A stretch of DNA of 64,000 nucleotides. It comes from Siphonodentalium dalli. Taxonomy: Eukaryota > Mollusca > Scaphopoda > Gadilida > Siphonodentaliidae. The DNA lies in assembly GCA_032622095.1 (NCBI GenBank), contig CP136062.1, positions 2,538,001 through 2,602,000 on the forward strand, written 5' to 3'. Both the position numbers and the translations under genes were made by a program. The notes below the pieces were generated by a model, which saw only the letters and a program-made list of their open reading frames with translations, was not told the DNA's origin and made no database searches. The first letter of the stretch is position 1. Each line of letters opens with the position of its first letter. Below, in pieces: positions 32,801-45,000 of this stretch.

Positions 32801-35800
32801 ATACATATTGGCCTACATAGTAAAATATCGGCGCAATACCTCACCAAAACCCTGGTAAATATTATAGGGGCATAAAATACGAACACAATGGCGCAAATAT
32901 TAGCTCGATATCTCGAAAATTGGCCGATATATGGCGACTTTTCTACCCGCGTCATCAAATTTCGAGGCATGGGTGGGGGTCACACCAGAACGTTCCAACT
33001 GAACACAGAAATGTCAATAAACCATACTATCGACATTCCAATCAATTCCGAGCGATTCCCTTATTATACTTCCATATTTTAATATGGAAGTATATTGTTA
33101 TTCAATTTTTTATTTTTCACTATTATTATTATTATTTATTATTCTTAATATATTTTGAAACCCTTATATCTCAGAAAGTTTAAAAGTTAAAGCATTGAAA
33201 TTTGGTAGGTATATGCACCATGCCAAGATGCATGGTAATGGAGCATTTAGGTTTGTGCCCTAACTTGCTTACCAGAGTTATGGCCCTTAAACCAAAATTT
33301 TGGAAAAAGTTTGTGCGCAGATTTTCTCCTGTAAGAAGTCAAGCAGCTGAATTCGGTTCTCGTAATCGTGTTAACTAAGGAAAGGGCACGAATCGGGGAA
33401 ATTTTCACCAAGGTCCGAAAACAATTTGTTGACCCGGGGAGGGGTGCAAAATTTGTCAATTTTTTTATTGTCACCGATTCCAACCATTTTTACTGTCGGG
33501 TATCTATACGATGTACTGATGCTACTCTTGAAAAAAAATTGTAAATCGGGTGAGAAATGACCAAGTGATAACACATCGAAAAATGTACTAATAAAGTCCA
33601 TGTGTAGAAAGTGCTTGTGTCCCGATCTTCTCCTAGACGAAGCGCAACAGCTGGATTTGCTCTATGTGAGCGTCTTAAACATAGACAGAAGACCAAACCA
33701 GGACATTTTGACAAAGGTCCGCTCAATTTTTCCTGGGCTAAGGGAGGGGCAAAATATGTCAATTTTTTTGTTGTCGCCGATTTGAACCAAAATGGTTGTG
33801 AAGTATCTGTAGGATGTACTAAGTATTATCGTGCGTGAATTTTGTGAATCGGTTGACAAATGTAGAAATGGTGGCCCTTTCCTTTTTCAAGTTTACAGGG
33901 AAAGCACTATGAATTTATATTTCTTCAACCAATCGTGACGTGTTTGGTATCATTCGATGGGGAATTTTTAGCTCTTTTAAACGATTATTCATTTGCTGCA
34001 TTATGTCGAATGAGTCCGGAGATATTCAAAAAAGTATGAACCAGAAACATACATATTGGCCTACATAGTAAAATATCGGCGCAATACCTCACCAAAACCC
34101 TGGTAAATATTATAGGGGCATAAAATACGAACACAATGGCGCAAATATTAGCTCGATATCTCGAAAATTGGCCGATATATGGCGACTTTTCTACCCGCGT
34201 CATCAAATTTCGAGGCATGGGTGGGGGTCACACCAGAACGTTCCAACTGAACACAGAAATGTCAATAAACCATACTATCGACATTCCAATCAATTCCGAG
34301 CGATTCCCTTATTATACTTCCATATTTTAATATGGAAGTATATTGTTATTCAATTTTTTATTTTTCACTATTATTATTATTATTTATTATTCTTAATATA
34401 TTTTGAAACCCTTATATCTCAGAAAATTTAAAAGTTAAAGCATTGAAATTTGGTAGGTATATGCACCATGCCAAGATGCATGGTAATGGAGCATTTAGGT
34501 TTGTGCCCTAACTTGCTTACCAGAGTTATGGCCCTTAAACCAAAATTTTGGAAAAAGTTTGTGCGCAGATTTTCTCCTGTAAGAAGTCAAGCAGCTGAAT
34601 TCGGTTCTCGTAATCGTGTTAACTAAGGAAAGGGCACGAATCGGGGAAATTTTCACCAAGGTCCGAAAACAATTTGTTGACCCGGGGAGGGGTGCAAAAT
34701 TTGTCAATTTCTTTATTGTCACCGATTCCAACCATTTTTACTGTCGGGTATCTATACGATGTACTGATGCTACTCGTGAAAAAATTTTGTAAATCGGGTG
34801 AGAAATGACCAAGTGATAACACATCGAAAAATGTACTAATAAAGTCCATGTGTAGAAAGTGCTTGTGTCCCGATCTTCTCCTAGACGAAGCGCAACAGCT
34901 GGATTTGCTCTATGTGAGCGTCTTAAACATAGACAGAAGACCAAACCAGGACATTTTGACAAAGGTCCGCTCAATTTTTCCTGGGCTAAGGGAGGGGCAA
35001 AATATGTCAATTTTTTTGTTGTCGCCGATTTGAACCAAAATGGTTGTGAAGTATCTGTAGGATGTACTAAGTATTATCGTGCGTGAATTTTGTGAATCGG
35101 TTGACAAATGTAGTAATGGTGGCCCTTTCCTTTTTCAAGTTTACAGGGAAAGCACTATGAATTTATATTTCTTCAACCAATCGTGACGTGTTTGGTATCA
35201 TTCGATGGGGAATTTTTAGCTCTTTTAAACGATTATTCATTTGCTGCATTATGTCGAATGAGTCCGGAGATATTCAAAAAAGTATGAACCAGAAACATAC
35301 ATATTGGCCTACATAGTAAAATATCGGCGCAATACCTCACCAAAACCCTGGTAAATATTATAGGGGCATAAAATACGAACACAATGGCGCAAATATTAGC
35401 TCGATATCTCGAAAATTGGCCGATATATGGCGACTTTTCTACCCGCGTCATCAAATTTCGAGGCATGGGTGGGGGTCACACCAGAACGTTCCAACTGAAC
35501 ACAGAAATGTCAATAAACCATACTATCGACATTCCAATCAATTCCGAGCGATTCCCTTATTATACTTCCATATTTTAATATGGAAGTATATTGTTATTCA
35601 ATTTTTTATTTTTCACTATTATTATTATTATTTATTATTCTTAATATATTTTGAAACCCTTATATCTCAGAAAATTTAAAAGTTAAAGCATTGAAATTTG
35701 GTAGGTATATGCACCATGCCAAGATGCATGGTAATGGAGCATTTAGGTTTGTGCCCTAACTTGCTTACCAGAGTTATGGCCCTTAAACCAAAATTTTGGA

Positions 35801-38800
35801 AAAAGTTTGTGCGCAGATTTTCTCCTGTAAGAAGTCAAGCAGCTGAATTCGGTTCTCGTAATCGTGTTAACTAAGGAAAGGGCACGAATCGGGGAAATTT
35901 TCACCAAGGTCCGAAAACAATTTGTTGACCCGGGGAGGGGTGCAAAATTTGTCAATTTCTTTATTGTCACCGATTCCAACCATTTTTACTGTCGGGTATC
36001 TATACGATGTACTGATGCTACTCGTGAAAAAATTTTGTAAATCGGGTGAGAAATGACCAAGTGATAACACATCGAAAAATGTACTAATAAAGTCCATGTG
36101 TAGAAAGTGCTTGTGTCCCGATCTTCTCCTAGACGAAGCGCAACAGCTGGATTTGCTCTATGTGAGCGTCTTAAACATAGACAGAAGACCAAACCAGGAC
36201 ATTTTGACAAAGGTCCGCTCAATTTTTCCTGGGCTAAGGGAGGGGCAAAATATGTCAATTTTTTTGTTGTCGCCGATTTGAACCAAAATGGTTGTGAAGT
36301 ATCTGTAGGATGTACTAAGTATTATCGTGCGTGAATTTTGTGAATCGGTTGACAAATGTAGTAATGGTGGCCCTTTCCTTTTTCAAGTTTACAGGGAAAG
36401 CACTATGAATTTATATTTCTTCAACCAATCGTGACGTGTTTGGTATCATTCGATGGGGAATTTTTAGCTCTTTTAAACGATTATTCATTTGCTGCATTAT
36501 GTCGAATGAGTCCGGAGATATTCAAAAAAGTATGAACCAGAAACATACATATTGGCCTACATAGTAAAATATCGGCGCAATACCTCACCAAAACCCTGGT
36601 AAATATTATAGGGGCATAAAATACGAACACAATGGCGCAAATATTAGCTCGATATCTCGAAAATTGGCCGATATATGGCGACTTTTCTACCCGCGTCATC
36701 AAATTTCGAGGCATGGGTGGGGGTCACACCAGAACGTTCCAACTGAACACAGAAATGTCAATAAACCATACTATCGACATTCCAATCAATTCCGAGCGAT
36801 TCCCTTATTATACTTCCATATTTTAATATGGAAGTATATTGTTATTCAATTTTTTATTTTTCACTATTATTATTATTATTTATTATTCTTAATATATTTT
36901 GAAACCCTTATATCTCAGAAAATTTAAAAGTTAAAGCATTGAAATTTGGTAGGTATATGCACCATGCCAAGATGCATGGTAATGGAGCATTTAGGTTTGT
37001 GCCCTAACTTGCTTACCAGAGTTATGGCCCTTAAACCAAAATTTTGGAAAAAGTTTGTGCGCAGATTTTCTCCTGTAAGAAGTCAAGCAGCTGAATTCGG
37101 TTCTCGTAATCGTGTTAACTAAGGAAAGGGCACGAATCGGGGAAATTTTCACCAAGGTCCGAAAACAATTTGTTGACCCGGGGAGGGGTGCAAAATTTGT
37201 CAATTTTTTATTGTCACCGATTCCAACCATTTTTACTGTCGGGTATCTATACGATGTACTGATGCTACTCGTGAAAAAATTTTGTAAATCGGGTGAGAAA
37301 TGACCAAGTGATAACACATCGAAAAATGTACTAATAAAGTCCATGTGTAGAAAGTGCTTGTGTCCCGATCTTCTCCTAGACGAAGCGAAACAGCTGGATT
37401 TGCTCTATGTGAGCGTCTTAAACATAGACAGAAGACCAAACCAGGACATTTTGACAAAGGTCCGCTCAATTTTTCCTGGGCTAAGGGAGGGGCAAAATAT
37501 GTCAATTTTTTTGTTGTCGCCGATTTGAACCAAAATGGTTGTGAAGTATCTGTAGGATGTACTAAGTATTATCGTGCGTGAATTTTGTGAATCGGTTGAC
37601 AAATGTAGTAATGGTGGCCCTTTCCTTTTTCAAGTTTACAGGGAAAGCACTATGAATTTATATTTCTTCAACCAATCGTGACGTGTTTGGTATCATTCGA
37701 TGGGGAATTTTTAGCTCTTTTAAACGATTATTCATTTGCTGCATTATGTCGAATGAGTCCGGAGATATTCAAAAAAGTATGAACCAGAAACATACATATT
37801 GGCCTACATAGTAAAATATCGGCGCAATACCTCACCAAAACCCTGGTAAATATTATAGGGGCATAAAATACGAACACAATGGCGCAAATATTAGCTCGAT
37901 ATCTCGAAAATTGGCCGATATATGGCGACTTTTCTACCCGCGTCATCAAATTTCGAGGCATGGGTGGGGGTCACACCAGAACGTTCCAACTGAACACAGA
38001 AATGTCAATAAACCATACTATCGACATTCCAATCAATTCCGAGCGATTCCCTTATTATACTTCCATATTTTAATATGGAAGTATATTGTTATTCAATTTT
38101 TTATTTTTCACTATTATTATTATTATTTATTATTCTTAATATATTTTGAAACCCTTATATCTCAGAAAGTTTAAAAGTTAAAGCATTGAAATTTGGTAGG
38201 TATATGCACCATGCCAAGATGCATGGTAATGGAGCATTTAGGTTTGTGCCCTAACTTGCTTACCAGAGTTATGGCCCTTAAACCAAAATTTTGGAAAAAG
38301 TTTGTGCGCAGATTTTCTCCTGTAAGAAGTCAAGCAGCTGAATTCGGTTCTCGTAATCGTGTTAACTAAGGAAAGGGCACGAATCGGGGAAATTTTCACC
38401 AAGGTCCGAAAACAATTTGTTGACCCGGGGAGGGGTGCAAAATTTGTCAATTTTTTTATTGTCACCGATTCCAACCATTTTTACTGTCGGGTATCTATAC
38501 GATGTACTGATGCTACTCGTGAAAAAATTTTGTAAATCGGGTGAGAAATGACCAAGTGATAACACATCGAAAAATGTACTAATAAAGTCCATGTGTAGAA
38601 AGTGCTTGTGTCCCGATCTTCTCCTAGACGAAGCGAAACAGCTGGATTTGCTCTATGTGAGCGTCTTAAACATAGACAGAAGACCAAACCAGGACATTTT
38701 GACAAAGGTCCGCTCAATTTTTCCTGGGCTAAGGGAGGGGCAAAATATGTCAATTTTTTTGTTGTCGCCGATTTGAACCAAAATGGTTGTGAAGTATCTG

Positions 38801-40572
38801 TAGGATGTACTAAGTATTATCGTGCGTGAATTTTGTGAATCGGTTGACAAATGTAGTAATGGTGGCCCTTTCCTTTTTCAAGTTTACAGGGAAAGCACTA
38901 TGAATTTATATTTCTTCAACCAATCGTGACGTGTTTGGTATCATTCGATGGGGAATTTTTAGCTCTTTTAAACGATTATTCATTTGCTGCATTATGTCGA
39001 ATGAGTCCGGAGATATTCAAAAAAGTATGAACCAGAAACATACATATTGGCCTACATAGTAAAATATCGGCGCAATACCTCACCAAAACCCTGGTAAATA
39101 TTATAGGGGCATAAAATACGAACACAATGGCGCAAATATTAGCTCGATATCTCGAAAATTGGCCGATATATGGCGACTTTTCTACCCGCGTCATCAAATT
39201 TCGAGGCATGGGTGGGGGTCACACCAGAACGTTCCAACTGAACACAGAAATGTCAATAAACCATACTATCGACATTCCAATCAATTCCGAGCGATTCCCT
39301 TATTATACTTCCATATTTTAATATGGAAGTATATTGTTATTCAATTTTTTATTTTTCACTATTATTATTATTATTTATTATTCTTAATATATTTTGAAAC
39401 CCTTATATCTCAGAAAGTTTAAAAGTTAAAGCATTGAAATTTGGTAGGTATATGCACCATGCCAAGATGCATGGTAATGGAGCATTTAGGTTTGTGCCCT
39501 AACTTGCTTACCAGAGTTATGGCCCTTAAACCAAAATTTTGGAAAAAGTTTGTGCGCAGATTTTCTCCTGTAAGAAGTCAAGCAGCTGAATTCGGTTCTC
39601 GTAATCGTGTTAACTAAGGAAAGGGCACGAATCGGGGAAATTTTCACCAAGGTCCGAAAACAATTTGTTGACCCGGGGAGGGGTGCAAAATTTGTCAATT
39701 TTTTTATTGTCACCGATTCCAACCATTTTTACTGTCGGGTATCTATACGATGTACTGATGCTACTCGTGAAAAAATTTTGTAAATCGGGTGAGAAATGAC
39801 CAAGTGATAACACATCGAAAAATGTACTAATAAAGTCCATGTGTAGAAAGTGCTTGTGTCCCGATCTTCTCCTAGACGAAGCGAAACAGCTGGATTTGCT
39901 CTATGTGAGCGTCTTAAACATAGACAGAAGACCAAACCAGGACATTTTGACAAAGGTCCGCTCAATTTTTCCTGGGCTAAGGGAGGGGCAAAATATGTCA
40001 ATTTTTTTGTTGTCGCCGATTTGAACCAAAATGGTTGTGAAGTATCTGTAGGATGTACTAAGTATTATCGTGCGTGAATTTTGTGAATCGGTTGACAAAT
40101 GTAGTAATGGTGGCCCTTTCCTTTTTCAAGTTTACAGGGAAAGCACTATGAATTTATATTTCTTCAACCAATCGTGACGTGTTTGGTATCATTCGATGGG
40201 GAATTTTTAGCTCTTTTAAACGATTATTCATTTGCTGCATTATGTCGAATGAGTCCGGAGATATTCAAAAAAGTATGAACCAGAAACATACATATTGGCC
40301 TACATAGTAAAATATCGGCGCAATACCTCACCAAAACCCTGGTAAATATTATAGGGGCATAAAATACGAACACAATGGCGCAAATATTAGCTCGATATCT
40401 CGAAAATTGGCCGATATATGGCGACTTTTCTACCCGCGTCATCAAATTTCGAGGCATGGGTGGGGGTCACACCAGAACGTTCCAACTGAACACAGAAATG
40501 TCAATAAACCATACTATCGACATTCCAATCAATTCCGAGCGATTCCCTTATTATACTTCCATATTTTAATAT
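26889..40572 (+). repeat. Satellite family A, array 2: one truncated and ten full monomers
   Basis: The first monomer (26889-28093) lacks its first 40 or so bases. Full monomers start at 28094, 29342, 30590, 31838, 33086, 34334, 35582, 36830, 38077 and 39325. All are 1248 bp except 36830, which is 1247 through loss of one T near 37206. The copy at 28094 has the GTTCCC and GCGTAACAG variants of copies 1-2 of array 1. Copies 29342 and 33086 share CTCTTGAAAAAAAATTG. Copies 34334, 35582 and 36830 share CAGAAAATTT. Copies 36830, 38077 and 39325 share GCGAAACAG. Neighbouring copies are usually most alike, consistent with local unequal exchange. The contents are as in array 1 and contain no intact gene. 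Confidence 0.97.
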
Positions 40573-40637
40573 GGAAGTATATTGTTATTCAATTTTTTAT
40601 TTTTCACTATTATTATTATACTTCCATATTTTAATAT
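40573..40637 (+). repeat. 65-bp micro-unit at the A to B transition
   Basis: Identical to the 65-bp micro-unit at 21984-22048: family A leader fused to the terminal TTATACTTCC and linker. It sits exactly between the last family A monomer and the first family B monomer. Confidence 0.95.
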
Positions 40638-40714
40638 GGAAGTATATTGTTATTCAATTTATTATTTTTTTTCCAATATTATTTATTATTATACTAAGCA
40701 ATTTTATAACCCTT

Positions 40715-40981
40715 ATATCTCAGGAAGTATGAGAGATAGAGCGCTGGATTTTGGTATGTTTATAGCCCAATGATAGTTGTAGTGCATCGGTCTATATAGG
40801 ATTTTGTCCTAACTTGCTTTGCAGAGTTATCTCCCTTTATGTGTAAAACTGGGGGTTGCAGTATCTCGAAAAGTATGAATAGAAGCAACTTGAAATTTGG
40901 ACCGTATGCACAACTCAGTATGCCCTATTGGGTCCATGCATTACAATTTATGTCCGAGCTTTCCCTACAGAGTTGTCGCCC
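40715..40981 (+). repeat. Doubled module 1 in family B (representative, copy 1)
   Basis: Two diverged tandem versions. The first runs from TATCTCAGGAAGTATGAGAG to GCAGAGTTATCTCCC (40715-40834). The second runs from TATCTCGAAAAGTATGAATA to ACAGAGTTGTCGCCC (40862-40981). Their offset is 147 bp. Family A has only one copy, so this is one of the main structural differences between the families. Confidence 0.8.
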
Positions 40982-41545
40982 ATGATTCGCAAAATTCGAT
41001 TTATTTCATATCCTGTGTCCGCCTATAACGTTCAAGGTAGCCAGATACGAGGGCTCATATGCAGTTAGTTGTTAGCAACTTTCTATGAAAATAAGTTTTG
41101 AACAGGAACGGACTTATATTTTTGGGGTTTGGGTGGGGGCAAAATTTTCGAATTTTTTTTTTTCCGATGATTTCAACTACTTTTACTGTCGTGTATCTAT
41201 AGGATGTACTAATGATTCTCCTGAAAGAATTTTGGAAATCGGTTGAGAAATGTCCAAGTTACAGACCATCGAAAATTGTATTCATACATCGATTTAGGAG
41301 AAAGTGCTTGTGGACAAAACTCCTCCTAGACAACGCACGTGAATTGTATTTGGTTTATGTGAGCGTGTTATCCATAGAAAGAAGACGAAATGGTGCAATT
41401 TTGACCAAGATCCAAAAACATTGGTCCGTATTAGGGAGGGGGGCAAAAATTGTCATATTTTTTTTGTCTCCGATTTGAACCAAAAATGTTATGAAGTATC
41501 TATACGACGTACTAATGCTACTCGTGAAAGAATTTTGTAAATCGA

Positions 41546-42025
41546 TTGAGAAATGTGGAAATTGTGGCCCCTTCATTTTTTTCAAGTTTACAGAAGATGC
41601 ACTATGAATTTAATTTCCATCAACCAATCGTCACGTGTTTGGTGTCATTCGGTGGGGAATTTTCAGTACTTCTAAACAATTACCCACTTTCCGTAGTATG
41701 TCGATGGAGGCCAACGATATTCAAAAAGTATGCACTGAACAACATACATATTGGCCTACATAGTAGAATATCGCCACAATACCTTACCAAAACCCAACTA
41801 AATATTATAGGGACATCAAATACGAACACAATGACGCAAAAATTAGCTCGAAATCTTGAAAATTGGCCAAGATATGGCGATTTTTCTACCCGCATCACCA
41901 AATTTCGAGGCATGGGTGGGGGTCATACCAGAACATTCCAACTGAACACAGAAATGTCAATGAACCATACAATCGACATTCCAATCAATTCCGCGCGATT
42001 CCCTTATTATACTTCCATATTTTAA
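41546..42025 (+). other. 159-codon open frame in module 3 of family B (representative, first copy)
   Basis: The frame begins MRNVEIVAPSFFSSLQKMHY, ends RFPYYTSIF, and stops at the TAA inside the palindromic junction. It is open in all sixteen family B monomers, and the 3'-truncated parts seen at 22866-23130 and 63830-64000 are also open in the same frame. I recognise no domain, signal peptide or membrane segment. Against coding function, my hand tally between family B and the diverged copy at 22866-23130 gives about 8 synonymous and 20 non-synonymous changes, near neutral expectation. Family A copies are broken and no promoter is evident. The other family B frames (88 codons from 41212 and 76 codons on -) overlap modules 2 and 2' and are even less convincing. 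Confidence 0.3.
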
Positions 42026-45000
42026 TATGGAAGTATATTGTTATTCAATTTATTATTTTTTTTCCAATATTATTTATTATTATACTAAGCAATTTTATAA
42101 CCCTTATATCTCAGGAAGTATGAGAGATAGAGCGCTGGATTTTGGTATGTTTATAGCCCAATGATAGTTGTAGTGCATCGGTCTATATAGGATTTTGTCC
42201 TAACTTGCTTTGCAGAGTTATCTCCCTTTATGTGTAAAACTGGGGGTTGCAGTATCTCGAAAAGTATGAATAGAAGCAACTTGAAATTTGGACCGTATGC
42301 ACAACTCAGTATGCCCTATTGGGTCCATGCATTACAATTTATGTCCGAGCTTTCCCTACAGAGTTGTCGCCCATGATTCGCAAAATTCGATTTATTTCAT
42401 ATCCTGTGTCCGCCTATAACGTTCAAGGTAGCCAGATACGAGGGCTCATATGCAGTTAGTTGTTAGCAACTTTCTATGAAAATAAGTTTTGAACAGGAAC
42501 GGACTTATATTTTTGGGGTTTGGGTGGGGGCAAAATTTTCGAATTTTTTTTTTTCCGATGATTTCAACTACTTTTACTGTCGTGTATCTATAGGACGTAC
42601 TAATGATTCTCCTGAAAGAATTTTGGAAATCGGTTGAGAAATGTCCAAGTTACAGACCATCGAAAATTGTATTCATACATCGATTTAGGAGAAAGTGCTT
42701 GTGGACAAAACTCCTCATAGACAACGCACGTGAATTGTATTTGGTTTATGTGAGCGTGTTATCCATAGAAAGAAGACGAAATGGTGCAATTTTGACCAAG
42801 ATCCAAAAACATTGGTCCGTATTAGGGAGGGGGGCAAAAATTGTCATATTTTTTTTGTCTCCGATTTGAACCAAAAATGTTATGAAGTATCTATACGACG
42901 TACTAATGCTACTCGTGAAAGAATTTTGTAAATCGATTGAGAAATGTGGAAATTGTGGCCCCTTCATTTTTTTCAAGTTTACAGAAGATGCACTATGAAT
43001 TTAATTTCCATCAACCAATCGTCACGTGTTTGGTGTCATTCGGTGGGGAATTTTCAGTACTTCTAAACAATTACCCACTTTCCGTAGTATGTCGATGGAG
43101 GCCAACGATATTCAAAAAGTATGCACTGAACAACATACATATTGGCCTACATAGTAGAATATCGCCACAATACCTTACCAAAACCCAACTAAATATTATA
43201 GGGACATCAAATACGAACACAATGACGCAAAAATTAGCTCGAAATCTTGAAAATTGGCCAAGATATGGTGATTTTTCTACCCGCATCACCAAATTTCGAG
43301 GCATGGGTGGGGGTCATACCAGAACATTCCAACTGAACACAGAAATGTCAATGAACCATACAATCGACATTCCAATCAATTCCGCGCGATTCCCTTATTA
43401 TACTTCCATATTTTAATATGGAAGTATATTGTTATTCAATTTATTATTTTTTTCCAATATTATTTATTATTATACTAAGCAATTTTATAACCCTTATATC
43501 TCAGGAAGTATGAGAGATAGAGCGCTGGATTTTGGTATGTTTATAGCCCAATGATAGTTGTAGTGCATCGGTCTATATAGGATTTTGTCCTAACTTGCTT
43601 TGCAGAGTTATCTCCCTTTATGTGTAAAACTGGGGGTTGCAGTATCTCGAAAAGTATGAATAGAAGCAACTTGAAATTTGGACCGTATGCACAACTCAGT
43701 ATGCCCTATTGGGTCCATGCATTACAATTTATGTCCGAGCTTTCCCTACAGAGTTGTCGCCCATGATTCGCAAAATTCGATTTATTTCATATCCTGTGTC
43801 CGCCTATAACGTTCAAGGTAGCCAGATACGAGGGCTCATATGCAGTTAGTTGTTAGCAACTTTCTATGAAAATAAGTTTTGAACAGGAACGGACTTATAT
43901 TTTTGGGGTTTGGGTGGGGGCAAAATTTTCGAATTTTTTTTTTTCCGATGATTTCAACTACTTTTACTGTCGTGTATCTATAGGACGTACTAATGATTCT
44001 CCTGAAAGAATTTTGGAAATCGGTTGAGAAATGTCCAAGTTACAGACCATCGAAAATTGTATTCATACATCGATTTAGGAGAAAGTGCTTGTGGACAAAA
44101 CTCCTCCTAGACAACGCACGTGAATTGTATTTGGTTTATGTGAGCGTGTTATCCATAGAAAGAAGACGAAATGGTGCAATTTTGACCAAGATCCAAAAAC
44201 ATTGGTCCGTATTAGGGAGGGGGGCAAAAATTGTCATATTTTTTTTGTCTCCGATTTGAACCAAAAATGTTATGAAGTATCTATACGACGTACTAATGCT
44301 ACTCGTGAAAGAATTTTGTAAATCGATTGAGAAATGTGGAAATTGTGGCCCCTTCATTTTTTTCAAGTTTACAGAAGATGCACTATGAATTTAATTTCCA
44401 TCAACCAATCGTCACGTGTTTGGTGTCATTCGGTGGGGAATTTTCAGTACTTCTAAACAATTACCCACTTTCCGTAGTATGTCGATGGAGGCCAACGATA
44501 TTCAAAAAGTATGCACTGAACAACATACATATTGGCCTACATAGTAGAATATCGCCACAATACCTTACCAAAACCCAACTAAATATTATAGGGACATCAA
44601 ATACGAACACAATGACGCAAAAATTAGCTCGAAATCTTGAAAATTGGCCAAGATATGGCGATTTTTCTACCCGCATCACCAAATTTCGAGGCATGGGTGG
44701 GGGTCATACCAGAACATTCCAACTGAACACAGAAATGTCAATGAACCATACAATCGACATTCCAATCAATTCCGCGCGATTCCCTTATTATACTTCCATA
44801 TTTTAATATGGAAGTATATTGTTATTCAATTTATTATTTTTTTCCAATATTATTTATTATTATACTAAGCAATTTTATAACCCTTATATCTCAGGAAGTA
44901 TGAGAGATAGAGCGCTGGATTTTGGTATGTTTATAGCCCAATGATAGTTGTAGTGCATCGGTCTATATAGGATTTTGTCCTAACTTGCTTTGCAGAGTTA

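Noticed and set aside
14656-40457. Recurring 60-117-codon frames on both strands in family A (for example 78, 76, 90, 75 and 77 codons)
   Set aside because: They recur only because the monomer recurs, they overlap each other on both strands, and they show no family signature.
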